Numbered from the stretch's first letter, positions 17,087-25,942 are shown. The stretch is DNA of 64,000 nucleotides from Gammaproteobacteria bacterium (GCA_026984775.1 JALSRM010000043.1:99374-163373), one strand, 5' to 3'. Translations and numbers: made by a program. The notes: generated from the letters alone by a model not told the origin.

Positions 17087-18007
17087 ATGGAACAGACAGA
17101 ACGGCTCAGCCCAAGGCGTCAACCGGTACTCCTACTCCGCGACTATCTTGGATTATGCAAGCTCAAGGTAATCTCCCTGATAGTTTTCACGGCTATCGTT
17201 GGTATGTTGCTCTCCACGCATGGCATGGTGCCTTGGGATGCCTTCCTATTTGGTACACTTGGGATAGGCCTGGCTGCCGCATCGGGGGCCGCAATCAACC
17301 ACGTGGTCGATCACAGAATTGACAGGATTATGGCTCGTACCAGGAACCGGCCTTTGCCAAGATCCAGCATCTCCCAAAAGAATGCACTGATTTTTGCGAT
17401 TAGCCTTGGATTACTTTCCATGTTGATTCTGACATTTCTCGTCAACCCTTTGACGGCCTGGCTGACTTTCATTGCACTCATTGGTTATGCAGTCATTTAT
17501 ACCATGTTTCTGAAGCGTAGTACTCCTCAGAATATCGTATGGGGAGGCGCTGCCGGTGCCGCACCACCGGTGCTCGGTTGGACAGCCGTGACCGGGGAGA
17601 TTAATCAGGAAGCGCTTCTGCTGTTCCTGATCATCTTTATCTGGACCCCGCCCCACTTCTGGGCGCTCGCAATCAGACGCCGAAAAGAATACGCCAAAGC
17701 GGATATCCCGATGCTACCGGTTACCCATGGAGTACAATTTACGAAGCTGCACATCGTTTTGTATACCGCCATGCTTTTTGCTGTGACATTACTGCCATTT
17801 GTCACTCATATGAGCGGTCATATTTATCTGGCCGGTGCAATTTCACTGGGTATTGGATTTATCTATTATGCGATTAAGCTTTATCACACCGATAGTGATC
17901 AACTTGCAATGAAGACTTTTGCCTATTCAATTTTTTATCTTAGCTGCCTGTTTGCCTTCTTTCTTGTCGATCACTATGCAAGGATTTTTCTACGCAGCTG
18001 GATCTGA
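17087..18007 (+). CDS. ctaB: Protohaem IX farnesyltransferase (haem O synthase)
   Basis: CtaB/CyoE attaches a farnesyl group to protohaem, making haem O, the precursor of haem A. The 306-residue product is a polytopic UbiA-family prenyltransferase. It has the Asp-rich motif as NHVVDHRIDRIMARTRNRP and the second motif in the YTMFLKRSTPQNIVWGG region. It lies five bases after the SCO-like gene. The gene ctaA for the next step (haem O to haem A) normally adjoins it but is absent here. Confidence 0.95.
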   Translation: MEQTERLSPRRQPVLLLRDYLGLCKLKVISLIVFTAIVGMLLSTHGMVPWDAFLFGTLGIGLAAASGAAINHVVDHRIDRIMARTRNRPLPRSSISQKNALIFAISLGLLSMLILTFLVNPLTAWLTFIALIGYAVIYTMFLKRSTPQNIVWGGAAGAAPPVLGWTAVTGEINQEALLLFLIIFIWTPPHFWALAIRRRKEYAKADIPMLPVTHGVQFTKLHIVLYTAMLFAVTLLPFVTHMSGHIYLAGAISLGIGFIYYAIKLYHTDSDQLAMKTFAYSIFYLSCLFAFFLVDHYARIFLRSWI

Positions 18008-18156
18008 AAAGCTTCTAAAAGAATGATTGGATGAGCCTGTAAGTTAAGCTGAAAGCGGTTCAGGGGTTTATTGCGAATTCTGTCACTGGGATCCCGTATG
18101 TGGTAATTCGTATCTCAATTTGATCGAATTTTCCTTTTAAAAACACTTTCCCGAGA

Positions 18157-19488
18157 TCAGTCAGAAGTGTCTTCATGATTACCTTTGAAATAGCTGTGAA
18201 AGGCAACAACCAGGAACAGCAGACCGCCAATAATTGCAATCAAACCACCTGTTCCCATGAGAGCCATGCCAGCAATTTCTGGGAGACGATCGAGCCCTTG
18301 TGCTGCGCCTGCCGTTTTTCTCTGCACACCGTATCCGCCAGACCAGGCAAGTCCTGTGATATGCATTAACTGACCAGTAGCGTAGATCCAGGGTTGTACC
18401 GAAGCCAGCCTTGGCAGCGTAATCCGATAACCAAGACGAGGTAGTAGATAGAAGGTTACACCAAAAAAGGCCAGTGTGATGCCAACGATGGAGCCGTGAT
18501 AATGTGCCGGGATGACTACATTGATGCCGTGGATCATAAAGCCCAGGATGCCTCCTGCTGAGAACAAAACAATTGAAGAAAGCAGAGCCGAACGGACTCC
18601 GGAAAATTTCTCTTCTGATAGTTTCTTCCATGGACTATGAACAACCGCCAGGAAGCCGGCTGGAAGTGCTGCGAGTCCACCCCAACGCATGAGTTCAGTA
18701 AAGGCTGATCGTTGTTCTTCAATCCCCTGAAAGAGAATTATTATTGCAAAAAAGGCAGGTAGTACGGAAAGTACTAGGAGTATTTTTATAAAAGACTGAT
18801 TCGGCCAGGCCGCTTTCCGGGCCACACCTACAAGTAGAAACCAGGCAACCAGCATCAATACTGTATGAGAGAATTGCAAAACGTGGCCACCCCCCCAGAA
18901 AAGCCGCTCATAGAAGAGAGTGTCTTTCTCCCGATCGAGAATTTGGGACCAATTCCTGAACAGTACTATAAATGCCAGGAGTGAAACCAGCGCAGCGAGC
19001 CAGGTGCCTAGGGCCAAGGGATTTTTTCCTGGCGTGTTGAGTAGCCTGGTGATTATCCGAATCAAACATCCCAGCGAAAACAGACCGAGCCCTGAAAGAA
19101 AGAGAGGCTGCTGAAGGATTGGGATATAGTTATTGAGCAGTGGCCGTGTTTCTCCCAGGAAAGGTGAAACCGCGATCAATAATGTGCCAATGGCAGCAAG
19201 TAACACACCAGCCCAATCGGCATTGTAGAGCTGTTGTGAAGAGATGGACCAGAATACACATGAAAAGGACATGAACCAGATAAGGACAGAAAGGTCGACA
19301 TGTGCGACTAACGCCGTATGGAAGAAGTCAAGAATAGGAATATGATCCTGAACTCCCGGGGTACGTGAGACAACCAGCAGAATCGAGAACAGGCCTGATG
19401 CTACCAGTGCACTCAAACCGAGAAGCAGCCACGCTTTAATAAGTTTCTTCTGAGCCGGATTATAAGTGGACATGAATGATACGGGCAT
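18157..19488 (-). CDS. Divergent haem-copper-oxidase subunit I-like membrane protein
   Basis: The 443-residue polytopic protein resembles haem-copper oxidase subunit I, often annotated as cbb3-type. His63 (HVDLSVLIWF) fits the low-spin haem ligand, and His329/His331 (PAHYHGSIVG) fit the paired haem ligands. His202 (GGGHVLQF) sits where one CuB ligand belongs. The His-His CuB pair expected 50-60 residues later is missing: that stretch reads SAFTELMRWGG. It may therefore bind haem but not form a normal binuclear centre. It is monocistronic and convergent with ctaB. A second in-frame ATG lies at 19473. Its function is unknown. Confidence 0.7.
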   Translation of the reverse strand: MPVSFMSTYNPAQKKLIKAWLLLGLSALVASGLFSILLVVSRTPGVQDHIPILDFFHTALVAHVDLSVLIWFMSFSCVFWSISSQQLYNADWAGVLLAAIGTLLIAVSPFLGETRPLLNNYIPILQQPLFLSGLGLFSLGCLIRIITRLLNTPGKNPLALGTWLAALVSLLAFIVLFRNWSQILDREKDTLFYERLFWGGGHVLQFSHTVLMLVAWFLLVGVARKAAWPNQSFIKILLVLSVLPAFFAIIILFQGIEEQRSAFTELMRWGGLAALPAGFLAVVHSPWKKLSEEKFSGVRSALLSSIVLFSAGGILGFMIHGINVVIPAHYHGSIVGITLAFFGVTFYLLPRLGYRITLPRLASVQPWIYATGQLMHITGLAWSGGYGVQRKTAGAAQGLDRLPEIAGMALMGTGGLIAIIGGLLFLVVAFHSYFKGNHEDTSD

Positions 19489-19625
19489 GAGTAAGGAAAG
19501 TATCGTGTTGCTCGGTTGCGGTCAAGCAAAAAGCAGAGCTTTAAGAAGAAAAGCGGCGGGTTGCCCTCCCTGGCAAGATGACATCCTGTCAACGACCATC
19601 CCTGGGGATCCGCGTCCTGCAGTCA

Positions 19626-19652
19626 CGCCCGCCTTGGATAGATAACGGCGGG
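19626..19652 (-). other. Hairpin downstream of fae
   Basis: CCCGCC and GGCGGG arms surround a loop of about 14 bases in the gap between fae and the oxidase-like gene. Read on the minus strand it follows fae, but no T-run is present, so termination would be weak. The rest of this 200-base gap shows no gene. Confidence 0.35.
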
Positions 19653-19687
19653 TACCCGGATAACTTTAAAAGTTCTTTTCAGCAGAA

Positions 19688-20236
19688 CTAAATCTTGCCA
19701 TCGAGTCCCATTTGATAATATTTATGGGTAATTTTGTCCTGATTCTCAAGCAACCAGTCAATGGAAGGTTCATTGTTCATTGCCTTGTGAATTGCCTGAG
19801 CTGTCGCTTTGCGATGGATCTCAAACAAAATTTTGTGATCAAGATTGTCATCCGTCGCTACAGATGGGTTCAGCCATACAGAGACAATAATACCCAGATC
19901 ATTGGCCTTGTCTTTTGGAATGTCTCCTACACGAACTGCATCGAGAACACCATTGGCGATCGCGGCCTGGACGGTTCCCATCAGGATATTGGTGTAACGG
20001 GAATTGTTGACGGTGACCTTACTCACCATCAATGTCACCGGTCGTACCTGAATATCGGTATTGAGAATGGCAAAAACACGTGAATGGCCTTTGACCTGAT
20101 CACCCGTCAACGTGGCCAAAGCCGTACCTACGGGTCCATCCAGTTCACCAATAACAATTTCCGGTTCGGCGGCAGTACCTGGAGGTCCACCTGCAACCAA
20201 TGCTTCACCTGTACGCATGACAATTCGTTCACTCAT
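19688..20236 (-). CDS. fae: Formaldehyde-activating enzyme (Fae)
   Basis: Fae condenses formaldehyde with tetrahydromethanopterin in the cytoplasm, the entry step of the H4MPT-linked C1 oxidation pathway of methylotrophs. The 182-residue product matches the family throughout, notably IGELDGPVGTALATLTGDQ, the GHSRVFAILN segment with its conserved His, and a VRPVTLMVSKVTV stretch. GGAGAA precedes the ATG. No other H4MPT-pathway gene lies nearby, and paralogues of Fae exist in organisms that are not methylotrophs. A general formaldehyde-detoxification role is possible. Confidence 0.93.
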   Translation of the reverse strand: MSERIVMRTGEALVAGGPPGTAAEPEIVIGELDGPVGTALATLTGDQVKGHSRVFAILNTDIQVRPVTLMVSKVTVNNSRYTNILMGTVQAAIANGVLDAVRVGDIPKDKANDLGIIVSVWLNPSVATDDNLDHKILFEIHRKATAQAIHKAMNNEPSIDWLLENQDKITHKYYQMGLDGKI

Positions 20237-20337
20237 TTATGTTTCTCCTGCTTGAAAAAAGCAGAATCCTAGCAGACAGCGGGCTGCTTTTGAATGAAAA
20301 GCTCTTTGCAGGAAGAGGAAACAAACCAGTGATCTGA

Positions 20338-20862
20338 TCAATTATTGTCGGCTAAAAGTCGAGGTTTCATATAGTCGATGATCTTCCAACTTCCATACTC
20401 GACGGGGTTCACTGCATTACCCTGTTGCAGAACCGCGACAGCAGCAGTGGGCATCAAATTACCGCCAATGTTGGCAGGGACTTGATCCCCACTCAGGTAC
20501 AAGATCAGCTCACTCACACCAGGGTTGTGCCCGATCAGAAGATTAATCTTTCCAGCCACAAGATCACCAGCGATTATCCCGAGGAGTTGATCGAGGCTGG
20601 CATTATAGATGTCTTGTTCCCAGACAATCGATCCCTGATCTTGCCTCCAGGCTTTTCCTACCGAGAAAATTGTCTCTCGCACTCGCCGGGCAGGCGAACT
20701 GATTACGCGATCAGGGGAATATCCCTGATTGGCGATCCATTGCCCTATGCGCGGTGCGTCACGTTTTCCCCTTTCTGAGAGCGTGCGGTCAAAGTCTCTG
20801 GTCTGGCCTGTATTCCAGTCAGATTTTGCGTGACGCATCACAAGGAGGGTTGTAGACTTCAT
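20338..20862 (-). CDS. sixA: Phosphohistidine phosphatase SixA-like protein
   Basis: The 174-residue cytoplasmic protein belongs to the histidine phosphatase (RHG) superfamily. The nucleophile motif is LLVMRHAKSDWN near the N-terminus. A second catalytic His lies in LLIGHNPGVSEL, and a conserved Arg in SSPARRVRET. SixA removes phosphate from phosphohistidine domains of signalling and phosphotransfer proteins. The target here is unknown. It is transcribed away from metY, with starts only about 43 bases apart. Confidence 0.85.
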   Translation of the reverse strand: MKSTTLLVMRHAKSDWNTGQTRDFDRTLSERGKRDAPRIGQWIANQGYSPDRVISSPARRVRETIFSVGKAWRQDQGSIVWEQDIYNASLDQLLGIIAGDLVAGKINLLIGHNPGVSELILYLSGDQVPANIGGNLMPTAAVAVLQQGNAVNPVEYGSWKIIDYMKPRLLADNN

Positions 20863-20905
20863 GATTCAAATGGTATCACAAGAAAAAAAACCAGGAGGTC
20901 ATCTC

Positions 20906-22180
20906 ATGAAAATAGAGACCATTGCAATTCACGGTGGTTATCAGCCTGATCCAACCACCAAGGCCGTTGCTGTACCCATCTACCAGACAACCTCATATGC
21001 CTTTGACGATACCCAGCATGGTGCCGATCTGTTTGATTTGAAAGTTGAGGGGAATATCTATACGCGTATCATGAACCCAACGACGGCCGTCTTGGAGCAA
21101 CGAGTTGCAGAGATGGAAGGCGGGGTGGGCGCCCTTGCGCTGGCTTCCGGAATGGCGGCAATAACCTATGCAATCATGACTATCGCTGAAAGTGGAGACA
21201 ATATTGTCAGTACCTCCACACTTTATGGCGGCACCTATAATCTGTTTGCGCATACCTTACCCAAGTTGGGCATTGATGTGCGTTTTGCAGATGCCACCGA
21301 CATAGAGGCCATGGCAGCATTGATCGATGGAAAAACACGTGCAGTTTTCTGTGAGTCCATTGGTAATCCAGCGGGCAATGTGATCGATCTCGAAGCGGTT
21401 GCCGAGATGGCCCACAGCCATGGCGTACCAGTAATCGTAGACAACACCGTGCCCACGCCCTATCTGTGCCAGCCTTTCAAATGGGGTTGCGATATTCTCG
21501 TTCATTCACTGACCAAATATATGGGAGGTCACGGAACTACAATCGGCGGCATTCTCGTCGATTCAGGCAAATTCGACTGGGTTGCCAACAAGGATCGATT
21601 TGCATCACTGAATGAACCGGATCTCTCCTATCATGGCGTTGTCTACACCGAAGCACTGGGCGAAGCAGCCTATATCGGTCGTGCCAGAGTTGTTCCTTTA
21701 CGCAACATGGGAGCAGCAATCTCGCCAATGAACAGCTTTCTGGTGTTGCAGGGCATAGAGACATTACCGGTCAGAATGGATCGCCATTGTGAGAACGCTT
21801 TGGCGGTAGCCAAATATCTACGAGACCAGCCACTTGTAGAGTGGGTTAATTATACCGGACTGGAAGATCATCCTGATCATGAACTGGTAGAGAAATATAT
21901 GGGTGGCAGGGCTGCCGGGATTCTTTGTTTCGGTATCCAGGGTGGCAAGGAGGCTGGGGCAAAATTTATCGACGCCCTGCAGCTGATCACACGATTGGTC
22001 AATATTGGAGATGCCAAATCTTTAGCCTGTCATCCAGCGACGACCACTCATCGACAGTTATCGAAAGAAGAGCTGGCCGCTGCAGGAGTATCTGAAGATC
22101 TGGTCAGGCTTTCGATCGGAATCGAACATATCGATGACATCATCGCCGATATTGATCAGGCACTTGCAGCAGCAAGATAA
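20906..22180 (+). CDS. metY: O-acetylhomoserine (thiol)-lyase, PLP dependent
   Basis: MetY uses pyridoxal phosphate to make homocysteine from O-acetylhomoserine and sulfide, feeding methionine synthesis. The 424-residue product shows IHGGYQPD, IYQTTSYAF, the substrate-loop YTRIMNPTT and the Schiff-base Lys in HSLTKYMGGHG. The long insertion after that Lys is typical of MetY rather than MetB. The frame is open from 20861, but ATG 20906 has a perfect AGGAGG eight bases before it. The Sel1-repeat gene overlaps its stop by one base. Confidence 0.92.
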   Translation: MKIETIAIHGGYQPDPTTKAVAVPIYQTTSYAFDDTQHGADLFDLKVEGNIYTRIMNPTTAVLEQRVAEMEGGVGALALASGMAAITYAIMTIAESGDNIVSTSTLYGGTYNLFAHTLPKLGIDVRFADATDIEAMAALIDGKTRAVFCESIGNPAGNVIDLEAVAEMAHSHGVPVIVDNTVPTPYLCQPFKWGCDILVHSLTKYMGGHGTTIGGILVDSGKFDWVANKDRFASLNEPDLSYHGVVYTEALGEAAYIGRARVVPLRNMGAAISPMNSFLVLQGIETLPVRMDRHCENALAVAKYLRDQPLVEWVNYTGLEDHPDHELVEKYMGGRAAGILCFGIQGGKEAGAKFIDALQLITRLVNIGDAKSLACHPATTTHRQLSKEELAAAGVSEDLVRLSIGIEHIDDIIADIDQALAAAR

Positions 22181-23169
22181 TGCATAGAGTCCTGTTTTTT
22201 GTCGGTTGCCTCCTGACCTTACAAACCTTGGCGTTCGATGCTGAAATCGGTGCCTTTCATGCAGCAAAGGGTGACTTCAAAACGGCCTATAATATCTGGA
22301 GAGTCTCAGCCGAGGGAGGTGATGCCATGTCACAGTATTATCTCGGCGTCCTTTATGAGAGAGGAAATGGTATTGAGCAGAGTTATTCTAAGGCTCTGTT
22401 CTGGTATCTCAAGGCCGCAAATCAGGGTATTGCCCGAGCACATTACAATATCGGCAATATGTTTTTTCAGGGAAAGGGCATGTCTGTCGATTACGGGGAG
22501 GCGGCCCGCCGGTTTCGGCTTGCCGCTGATCTTGGTTACGCACCGGCACAATACAATTTGGCCTATATTTTTGAACGAGGGTTGAATGGCCACAAGGACA
22601 TGAAAAAAGCTTTCACCTGGTACTTGAAGGCTGCCGAAAACGGACTGGCCGAAGCCATGCTCCAAGTTGCGGCCTTTTATGAAAACGGGCAGGGGATCAG
22701 GCAGGACAAATCCCGAGCGATTTACTGGTATGGAAAAGTCGCCAACAAAGACAACAAGGCTAAAGTGCATCTTGCGAGATTGAATCTTGAAGATCCGGCG
22801 ACACGAAAGCAAGGCCTTCAGTTATTAAGAGAGGCCGCTGAAGATGGTGACCCTCTGGCTCAATTTGAACTGGGATATCAATACGGCCAGGGGAAGCACG
22901 TCAGACAGGATTATGAACAGGCTGTTTTCTGGTACAAACGGGCAGCGAAACAACAAGTACCTGATGCGCAATACCTTTTGTGTCTTTCTTACTCGCTAGG
23001 TAAAGGTGTGCCAGTGGATATCATCCTTGCACACGTCTGGTGTGAAGCCGCAGCAAAAAATGGAGCAGAAGGTGCAGCTGAGGCTCTGAGAACCATCAGG
23101 GAGTCGATGACAGTTAGCCAGAGAAAAGCAGCTAGGAAAGTAGCGCCGGTCCTAAATCCGCAACGATAA
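22180..23169 (+). CDS. Secreted Sel1-like repeat (TPR) protein
   Basis: The 329-residue protein has a cleavable-looking signal peptide (about 1-18), then about seven Sel1-like repeats of 36 residues. Examples are AMSQYYLGVLYERGNGIEQS, ARAHYNIGNMFFQGKGMSVD and AQFELGYQYGQGKHVRQD. Such periplasmic solenoids mediate protein-protein contacts in envelope or signalling complexes. Its ATG overlaps the metY stop (TAATG), so translation is coupled, though no metabolic link is evident. A good terminator follows. Confidence 0.9.
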   Translation: MHRVLFFVGCLLTLQTLAFDAEIGAFHAAKGDFKTAYNIWRVSAEGGDAMSQYYLGVLYERGNGIEQSYSKALFWYLKAANQGIARAHYNIGNMFFQGKGMSVDYGEAARRFRLAADLGYAPAQYNLAYIFERGLNGHKDMKKAFTWYLKAAENGLAEAMLQVAAFYENGQGIRQDKSRAIYWYGKVANKDNKAKVHLARLNLEDPATRKQGLQLLREAAEDGDPLAQFELGYQYGQGKHVRQDYEQAVFWYKRAAKQQVPDAQYLLCLSYSLGKGVPVDIILAHVWCEAAAKNGAEGAAEALRTIRESMTVSQRKAARKVAPVLNPQR

Positions 23170-23170
23170 A

Positions 23171-23206
23171 AAAAGCCTGGATCATTGAGGCCTGATCCAG
23201 GCTTTT
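23171..23206 (+). terminator. Intrinsic terminator after the Sel1-repeat gene
   Basis: AAAAGCCTGGATCA and TGATCCAGGCTTTT form a perfect 14-base-pair stem with an eight-base loop. The stem ends in T residues. It lies between convergent genes and can act on both strands. Confidence 0.85.
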
Positions 23207-23227
23207 CTGGTTCTGTTAGGACTGAAA

Positions 23228-23791
23228 TTATTCGCCCAGCATGGCCCTTTTCAGTTTTCCCTGGACCGGATCGTCAGACAACCAGATTCCGAACAGCGCT
23301 TTTTTGAATTCCAGTGACGCAATTGTTGTGATTTCCTTACCATTTTTGATCACTTTGATCCCTTCACCTGGCAGGTAGATGAATTCAAAAATATCACCTT
23401 CCTCGATCGGTTCACTGAAAGCAGCAATAAATTGATCTATTTCTGAGGAGATGGGTGTCGTATTGCCATCTGTTGATTTCTCGAAACCTTCACGTGTTGC
23501 CTTTGACATTTTCTTGGAGGTGATCTTTGAAGAGATGATGTGCAGGCGAATTGCCATGGGTTCATCAGCATTTATGATCGTTTTAGCATCACTGCTTTTT
23601 TCTTTCAGATAGAGCCCTGCTACATAGAGATCAAAAATAAACTTGCTTCTGATACCAGCACCATTCAGTACAAGTGTGGTGTCTCCCGCCTGTAATTGAT
23701 CGGGCATATTAACCCCTCCTTTCTGCAAGGCTGTTGACGACAGGGGCAAAAAAAGTAAAGTAAAACTGAGTAAAGCAATTATCTTACGCAT
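23228..23791 (-). CDS. Secreted chalcone-isomerase-fold protein
   Basis: The 187-residue protein begins with a signal peptide (about 1-21). It continues with a domain resembling the bacterial chalcone isomerase-like family: LVLNGAGIRSKFIFDLYVAGLYL, a conserved Arg in AIRLHIISSKI, and GEGIKVIKNGKEI. Bacterial members are periplasmic and of unclear function; some members of this fold bind fatty acids, and flavonoid chemistry is not implied. AGAGGAG precedes the ATG. The gene is monocistronic and convergent with the Sel1-repeat gene. Confidence 0.8.
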   Translation of the reverse strand: MRKIIALLSFTLLFLPLSSTALQKGGVNMPDQLQAGDTTLVLNGAGIRSKFIFDLYVAGLYLKEKSSDAKTIINADEPMAIRLHIISSKITSKKMSKATREGFEKSTDGNTTPISSEIDQFIAAFSEPIEEGDIFEFIYLPGEGIKVIKNGKEITTIASLEFKKALFGIWLSDDPVQGKLKRAMLGE

Positions 23792-23931
23792 GGCACATCT
23801 CCTCTTGTATGGTGTCTTCTTCAGTGTTATCGATTTATCCTGAACTAGCTGTGAACCAGTAATATCAAGATTATTTCAAGAGTGCTTGGTAAAGTCCGAA
23901 CAAGATTTTCTCTTGTCCAAATCATTAATTT

Positions 23932-25194
23932 TTACTGAGTATAGTTGAAATCGAAATAACTATCCCAGGTTTTATCCAGTCTGATCAATGCTTGTTCCAG
24001 CGGTATGGCGGTAATCTTGTTTTCCAGGATCTCGACCAGGCCCAACTTTTCAAGTTTTTCCACGGCGTCATGTACCTCGAAGTCGAGTACATGCCCATGC
24101 TGGGTTTCAAACCAGGTTTCAATATTTCGATCAAGTTCCGAAGCAGATAATGGTTTGGCTGATTTCAGCAGGAAGAAGTAGGCCAGAATTGCCTCTTTAC
24201 ACTCCTCTTCTTCAGCTGCATCGATGAGGCGGTGAAAAACGCCGGTATTATTATCCAGGTTTTTAAAATAAAGATTGTCGGCCAGCGTTTTCATGAACTG
24301 GATCTTGCGATTTTTGAAATTATTGAATTGTTTCCACAGAAAAGCACCAAGGGTTCCGAAACCCATGGCAAGTCCAACCAATGCTGCCTGATCGAGTACA
24401 ACGGGTTTGTCTCGCAGGCCTAGCCAGAAGGTCAGTAAGGCTCCTGTTAGAACCAGCGTTGCCCCCAACTTGGTAGCAAGAATGACAACACCACCAATGG
24501 CCGCCGGGACACCAATGATCAGTTTGTCGATGGTTTTCATCCGTACCTCCGTATTTGGGAAAAGCATCTCCAGATCGGAACGGGGAATGTTGCGGAAGAG
24601 TTTGATCACGGTTGATCCGGGTGTAAAGAAAAGTTTATTTCTTTCTTTCTGATCAAAATAGCTTTTGTCTTTATATTTCACGTAGATCACGACACGATCA
24701 TAATTGATGAAAGTGATCGTCTTTTTCCTCAGGCCGAAAAAACTTACCAGTGTCTCTTCTCTTACAGATTCACCACGACGGAAAAAAAGGATCTTTTCGA
24801 AGTCATCAAAATCAACTTGCAACCGGATCTTGAACAACGATTCCTCACGGAGTGCACGATCGAGATCCGCTTTTGTAATCTCCTCGAAATTGGCCGCATC
24901 CAACAAATTTTTCAACTCGAGTACAAGGGTGTTTTCCAGCTCCTCCTTTTCTTTTTCAGTCTTTGGATAGACAGGTTTCGTATCAGCGTCCGGGTTGACA
25001 GGGGCATAACAATCCTTCAACAACTCAAGGCTTTTATGAAACTGAAAATGGTAAATACTGCTCAACAGACTGGAAAGATTCCTGAATAGAGGGATTGCTT
25101 TCCCGGACAGCGTGCCATCATCACAACACATTTCAATGATGTCTGTCTTGCGGAAAGGGATGAACCGTTGTTTTTTTTCTTTCAGTGGTTCCAT
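23932..25194 (-). CDS. TMEM143/DUF3754 family membrane protein
   Basis: The product (420 residues from ATG 25194) matches the DUF3754 family, whose eukaryotic member is the mitochondrial protein TMEM143. A soluble N-terminal domain includes RRGESVREE and SFFGLRKKTITFINYDRVVIYV. A pair of membrane helices follows (about 250-295), then a second soluble domain. The frame remains open to 25242, but the first 16 residues do not look native. No obvious ribosome-binding site helps choose. Biochemical function is unknown. Confidence 0.75.
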   Translation of the reverse strand: MEPLKEKKQRFIPFRKTDIIEMCCDDGTLSGKAIPLFRNLSSLLSSIYHFQFHKSLELLKDCYAPVNPDADTKPVYPKTEKEKEELENTLVLELKNLLDAANFEEITKADLDRALREESLFKIRLQVDFDDFEKILFFRRGESVREETLVSFFGLRKKTITFINYDRVVIYVKYKDKSYFDQKERNKLFFTPGSTVIKLFRNIPRSDLEMLFPNTEVRMKTIDKLIIGVPAAIGGVVILATKLGATLVLTGALLTFWLGLRDKPVVLDQAALVGLAMGFGTLGAFLWKQFNNFKNRKIQFMKTLADNLYFKNLDNNTGVFHRLIDAAEEEECKEAILAYFFLLKSAKPLSASELDRNIETWFETQHGHVLDFEVHDAVEKLEKLGLVEILENKITAIPLEQALIRLDKTWDSYFDFNYTQ

Positions 25195-25277
25195 TTCGTT
25201 CAGTTTGTATGCAGGTCTGGAAGATATAATACAACAGATCATTAAACGTATTGGATACTCCTTCTTGAGGAATTGTT

Positions 25278-25688
25278 ATGCACTATTTCTTACTGCTCTT
25301 TTTGTACGTGTTACTCAACGGGTGTGCGAGCCCTCAACCCATTATCTATCCCAATGAGCGATCAGCCAGTGTCGATCAGTCAACCATTCACAAGGATATT
25401 TCTGAGTGTAAAGCCTTGGCAGAACAGGCAGGCGCTTCATCCGGCAACAAAGCAACTGCAGTAGTAGCAGATACCGCGAAATCTGGCGCTGTTGGTGCGG
25501 CCTCTGGAGCAGTTGGAGGGGCGATTGCCGGGTCCGCTGGAGAAGGGGCTGCCATTGGTGCAGCCTCGGCAGCGACTGCCGGACTTATTCACGGACTTTT
25601 TAGTGAGTCCAAACCGAGTTCGGCTTATATGGCATTTGTGACACGTTGTTTACAAGACAGAGGGTATGAGATCACGGGCTGGGAGTGA
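25278..25688 (+). CDS. Glycine-zipper lipoprotein
   Basis: The 136-residue product has a lipoprotein signal peptide with lipobox LNGC (Cys about residue 16). After a polar region comes a Gly/Ala-rich zipper (about 60-112, with GAASGAVGGAIAGSAGEGAA), then a C-terminal segment with one Cys (VTRCLQDRGYEITGWE). Glycine zippers insert into or stiffen membranes, and this C-terminal pattern is common in small proteobacterial envelope proteins. GAGGA precedes the ATG. It is divergent from the TMEM143-like gene. The role is unknown. Confidence 0.8.
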   Translation: MHYFLLLFLYVLLNGCASPQPIIYPNERSASVDQSTIHKDISECKALAEQAGASSGNKATAVVADTAKSGAVGAASGAVGGAIAGSAGEGAAIGAASAATAGLIHGLFSESKPSSAYMAFVTRCLQDRGYEITGWE

Positions 25689-25812
25689 AGTGTAAACAAC
25701 TGTAAGGTGAGATATTTCTACATACAATATCCCCCATATAGGGGATGCGAATGATTATCAAACCATATAGCCTGTGGTTAGAAAAATAATTAATCTTCGC
25801 AAAGGGGGTAGC

Positions 25813-25935
25813 ATGAAGTATCTGGAAAAAATCAAACTGCCATTTTCCTTCTTACATTGTGTATTTTTGCTAATGATTATAGGCAGGAGTAAAGACAGGA
25901 AAACACTTCTCCATAACGCATCTGCAGGCCATTGA
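25813..25935 (+). CDS. Possible 40-residue membrane peptide
   Basis: A short frame starts at ATG 25813 after an excellent AAAGGGGG ribosome-binding site and ends at 25935, eight bases before the convergent lpdA stop. The product has a basic N-terminus, one hydrophobic segment (about 11-24) and a basic tail, consistent with a small inner-membrane protein. Upstream, ATCCCC-N6-GGGGAT at about 25730-25747 could be an operator. No homologue is recalled. The ribosome-binding site is the main support, so this stays tentative. Confidence 0.35.
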   Translation: MKYLEKIKLPFSFLHCVFLLMIIGRSKDRKTLLHNASAGH

Positions 25936-25942
25936 GCCTTCT

